Source: Geosiphon pyriformis
Lineage: Eukaryota > Glomeromycota > Glomeromycetes > Archaeosporales > Geosiphonaceae
Direction of reading: 5' to 3'
Assembly: GCA_016748015.1 (NCBI GenBank)
Contig: JAAOMT010000483.1
Span: 124,001 to 188,000, forward strand
Length of the DNA: 64,000 bases
The notes beneath the pieces were generated by a model. The model saw nothing but the letters and a program-made list of their open reading frames with translations, was not told the DNA's origin and did no database searches. The stretch's first letter is position 1, and the number at the start of each line of letters is the position of its first letter. Positions 60,501 through 64,000 of the stretch are shown here, in pieces. The translations under genes were made by a program, and so were the position numbers.

Positions 60501-62263
60501 ATCAAAGCAATGGGCCAAGTGTTCGTAAGAACTCCATCCCAGTCGTAAAGCTTAGGAATCATTGACACCCAAGCCCTCTTCCACAAAACAGACACCATCC
60601 CAACAGACAAACACTTATTAAACAGCGCCAACAGGCACCCCAAAACCACCTCACCACCATGTTTCCACAACTCATTAGGAACACCAGACAAACCAACAGC
60701 CTTGCCATCAGACAGACCACCAACAGCAGAAAGTAACTCACCTATACTGATTGCACTCATAACATCCGAAAAGGCATCATTCCAAATATGGTCCAAAGGT
60801 GTGTACTGACGAGCCCAAAAATCAGAAAGCTCTGACTGCACAGAGCGTTTCCTTATCCACCCCTTCATTATCTTATTTATGCTTGATTTCACCTCTTCAG
60901 GCAACAAAACCAGATCATTATCAACTATCAAGTAATCCAACACCACCTTGCGAAAAGGCTTTTCCAACACACTTCTAATTATACTACCCTTATCTGAACA
61001 GAAATTATCTATGCGCTTCTCAATCGCCTTCCTAACCAAAGCTTCCTCAGCCAATCTCGACTCAAACATCTTCGACTTCCTGTAATCTCTGTGAACCAAT
61101 GACAAATGCCTAACAACAACTTCAGATTTAACACTCGAGCCAACCAAGTCCTTGAAAGCACAAGCCTTCGCATCATCCAGAGTTGACCATTTATTCACAA
61201 GACAATTAGTACCCAGCAAGTCACCCAAGCAAAATTTCTTGACAATCTTGGCCACCAACAATTTCAGACCAAAAAACCTAGAAGAATGTTTGTTTCTTGA
61301 ACACTTGAATTCACTAAACCAATGTCTCAAAAATGTCACATCAGCAGAATCTACCACAGTCCCCACCAAAACTGCCCATATAGCATCCACATCATCACAT
61401 ATTTCAGCACCAGAGAACACTTCACCCAAAGACAAGAGTTTTGCCGAAGAGAGATCTTTAAACTTAGCCCATCCAGTACAGTCAGCATTCTTGATTTTAA
61501 ACTTCCAATGATCTTTATTCACCTGCTTACACAAACTATTCAACTGTATATCTAAAAGCCCATCCAAACCGACCGAAACCATAACTGCTCTGTAATCGGT
61601 GTCAAAGAAATCTGAAACAGAGACAACTTGATGACCAGCAACAGCAGAAGACAAATTACCACCAACAAAAATGTAATCAATTGTTTTCCCAACCCCTTTC
61701 GAATTGCTTCACATATAAAAATCAGCCAAATAATGACCAATGAATGAATTGACTAAATCCAAACTCAAACAAAACTTGAAACTAACACTTCTACCAGATC
61801 CATTCTTATTAAAGTCCCCACCCAAGATAACAAAATTGCTGGAGTTGACAGCCTTTGCAATGAGAGAGTTAACTTCAGAAGCCTGACCAAACCTAGCCCC
61901 AGAAGAGGCACCAGCATACAACCCCAAAACAGTAACCAATAGCTTGCTCTTAAACAAGAGCCGAACAGAAACAACCTGACCAGGAATCTCCTCCACCTTA
62001 GATACATGATGAGCTAAAGAAATGTTCATAATAATTGCAACTCCAGCACCCATAAAACCTTTATCCAATCCTAAAGAAAAGATTTACACTCCATTAAATT
62101 TATCTTTTATCCATGGCCCAAAAGAGGACCTTAACTTTGTTTCAGTGATAAAAGAAACCATGTTTCCCAAGTTTACATGCCAACGAACTATATTGTCCTG
62201 CTTCGCAGGAATGTTCATGCCCCAAACATTGCACGTAGCAAATTTCTAGACCAGACCGCTCAT
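57578..62263 (-). pseudogene. LINE D ORF2: endonuclease, RT, RNase H with six nonsense codons
   Basis: Single frame of about 1,560 codons. Endonuclease: ATCNVWGMNIPAKQDN, then GGDFNKNG (61800) and KTIDYIFV. RT (59939-61654): LWLVLQDMRKAYDSVGW, LDQGEIFLPLLW and motif C GAFVDNMI, in which the second Asp of FVDD is Asn. RNase H (58337-59100): FMDGSLRN, TMAELQAVTLALE, DSQTVIDA, VKGHSGIPGNVEAD. Zinc finger CLFCDEVEFSDHTFIC (about 58100) and tail ending GGSVWVVIGV. Stops at 62246, near 62084, 61709, 59939, 58337 and 57962; most replace Trp, one replaces Gln. Start ATG 62263 shares ATGA with the ORF1 stop. Confidence 0.9.
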
Positions 62264-64000
62264 TGGAGTGAAGGCAATAAAGAGGAACCTGAACCAGCAC
62301 ACAAGAAATCCAATCTCGCCAAAACAGAACTAACTGAAGCCTCCAGAGCCGACATTTTAGACTCCAAACCACCCACCTTGGTAGTTAGAACCTTCGAACT
62401 ACTCGAATTTAAGCCACCACCCATATCAATACTTGGAAAATGGTGATTAGATAATGCCAATTCACCATCCAGAGCCATATCAGAATCCAAACCAGGGGCC
62501 AAAGGCACAGATCCAACCAGAAGAGGGGCACCAGAAGATGGAACCATGGGCACCAATTCAACAAAACTCAATTTCCTTAAAATATCAGACACTTGGTCAG
62601 CCAACAACTCGAGAGAGCATTCCAAAGATGCCAAGTGAGCATTCAAAGAAGAGTCGACAAGTGTAGAAGAAGGAGAACCACCACCCAAATCTGGGGTCAT
62701 ACAGTGAGAGGAATCAGCACCAAGACCAAAACCAGAAGGAGAGCCACCAGAAGGGAAAGCAAGAGAGACTACCTGGGTCCACGATTTGCCACCAAAAGCA
62801 GCAGAGTGGGATATAGGAACATTTTTCTTTGCATATAACTTGGCCAATTGGAGACAATCCACACTAGGAGCACACCTTTTATTAAAATTAATTAAGAAAT
62901 CAGAAGATGACGTATCTAATGCATCGCACTCTAAAGCCAAATGTCCAAGATGCCCACATTTTCCACACCAAACCAAATCCAGCCTAACTCAAGAAAGATG
63001 AACACCACCAAAAACAGGCTCAGTGAGAAAAGCAAAATTCAAATCATTCTCGGATTCGAAGCCAACTACAGCACAGCGAACCCTATTGCCAGTGTCCAAT
63101 GAATGATTAATAATACAAGTTCTGCCACCAGTTTTATCCAAAAGATTACTAAGGTCATGTGCTGTTGTTCCCACCGGCAACATAAACAGAAGCATCCTAA
63201 AACAATCCCTAAAGGCCCAGATATCGCAATCTCTCACAGCTTTTGTCATATGCACAGAGTCTTTTTCAATTAAGAAGGACCATTTTGAAGCCAATTGCTC
63301 TGTCTGTCCTAATTTGGTGAATTCCACTACAGCCTTCTGCCACATACCAACCAACTGGATTTTGATTGACTTAATTTGCCCAAACTCAGAAACTGTGGCG
63401 ACGATCATTTCTTTTGGCATATTCATGGGAATTTCTTTGATCACCACAGCCCAATCTGAACGAAGCCCTTGTTTCCTCACATTATTGTTTATAACGATCT
63501 CCTCTTTTTTGGCCAATAATACAGCTTTCCTCATGTTCTCCTCAGATGTAAATGTTAATCAGATAATTCCTTCAAATTTTGAGGAGATAGTGGCCCCCCC
63601 AAAACTATTGATCTTTGAAAAAACCTTCCTGATTAAATGAGTTTTCGCCATTGCCGATTTGCCTTCAACAGCTGAAAGATTGATATCCAAGACAAAAAAT
63701 TTCTTAACTGCCACCTCTATAAGAGTTTTGATGATTTTGGGATCGATCCAGATTTTATCCAAAGGAACCTTTTTCATAAGGGGGGGTGGAAGGGGCTTCA
63801 TCTTTTCATCCATCTCAAAGTCAGGAGAACCAATAATAGAACCAAAATTCACACTAGTATTCACACGTTTAGTCTTGGGAGTATTAACAGCTGAACCCAA
63901 AAGAAAATCATCAAAACCACCAGACATACTAACATTCTCATCATCATTAGAAAGGCTTTCTACATCGGAATATACACTAGCACTAGAACCAGACTTCAAA
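62260..64000 (-). pseudogene. LINE D ORF1 (partial, two nonsense codons)
   Basis: One continuous frame running off the right edge. KKFFVLDINLSAVEG and VVIKEIPMNMPKEMIVATV begin the two RRM-like halves (63000-63750), KIQLVGMWQKAVVEF is shared with ORF1 of LINE B, CCHC knuckle CGKCGHLGHLALEC (about 62960-62920), then AAFGGKSWTQVVSLA and a coiled-coil-like tail ending SGSSLLPSLQ. Stops at 63559 (CGA to TGA) and 62989 (TGG to TGA in LSWARLDL context). RNA-binding role inferred. Confidence 0.85.

Larger units (their letters stand above)
57463..64000 (-). mobile_element. LINE D, near-complete non-LTR retrotransposon
   Basis: Minus strand; 3' tail at about 57463, 5' end outside the window. ORF2 (57578-62263) and ORF1 (62260 to beyond 63999) each remain in one reading frame with no frameshift, interrupted only by nonsense codons. 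Same subfamily as fragment A. Confidence 0.92.

Overview
The window looks like nuclear DNA of an early-diverging fungus. The best fit is an arbuscular mycorrhizal fungus of the Glomeromycotina (Rhizophagus-like). That fit rests on remembered resemblance of the LINE proteins to those abundant in Rhizophagus, on very AT-rich intergenic DNA, on many short introns, and on a conserved fungal gene set dispersed among decayed retrotransposons. No database search was possible.

Layout. 1-6218: 5' half of a Ty3/gypsy LTR retrotransposon (G1, minus strand), abutting a plus-strand LINE 3' fragment (A, to about 7130). About 7131-9605: AT-rich island. 9606-16260: nearly complete minus-strand LINE (B). 17083-32129: gene-dense host island: MPP10 (+), a membrane-anchored double-psi beta-barrel protein (-), EAF6 (+), an unidentified coding remnant, a Siva-like zinc protein (+), MAK32-like PfkB kinase (-), mitochondrial phosphatidylserine decarboxylase (+), URC4/DUF1688 (-) and the ATP synthase delta subunit (+). 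32130-35664: AT-rich DNA. 35665-46761: minus-strand LINE (C) split by a complete Ty3/gypsy element (G2, 36433-46319). 46762-48400: LTR plus 3' end of a third gypsy copy (G3, minus). 48400-51202: AT-rich island. 51203-56147: the SEA/GATOR2 subunit Mio/SEA4 (-). 56160-57462: AT-rich island. 57463-64000: almost full-length minus-strand LINE (D), running off the right edge.

For seven host genes I traced exons by hand and the lengths close to exact multiples of three (MPP10 has 13 exons, 619 codons). URC4 also closes, under either of two splice choices. Three introns appear to be GC-AG. Several genes are divergently paired over short shared promoters (MAK32/PSD1 128 bp, URC4/ATP16 141 bp).

The mobile elements hold the most unusual biology. 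The gypsy family carries a cysteine-rich module and a dUTPase domain between protease and reverse transcriptase, and an extra ORF after integrase that ends inside the 3' LTR. Both copies have YLDN instead of YxDD. The LINEs share an ATGA stop/start overlap between ORF1 and ORF2 and a covarying hairpin in the 3' UTR. Nonsense changes and LTR differences are overwhelmingly C:G to T:A transitions, suggesting deamination-driven decay. The AT-rich islands look like the end stage of that decay.
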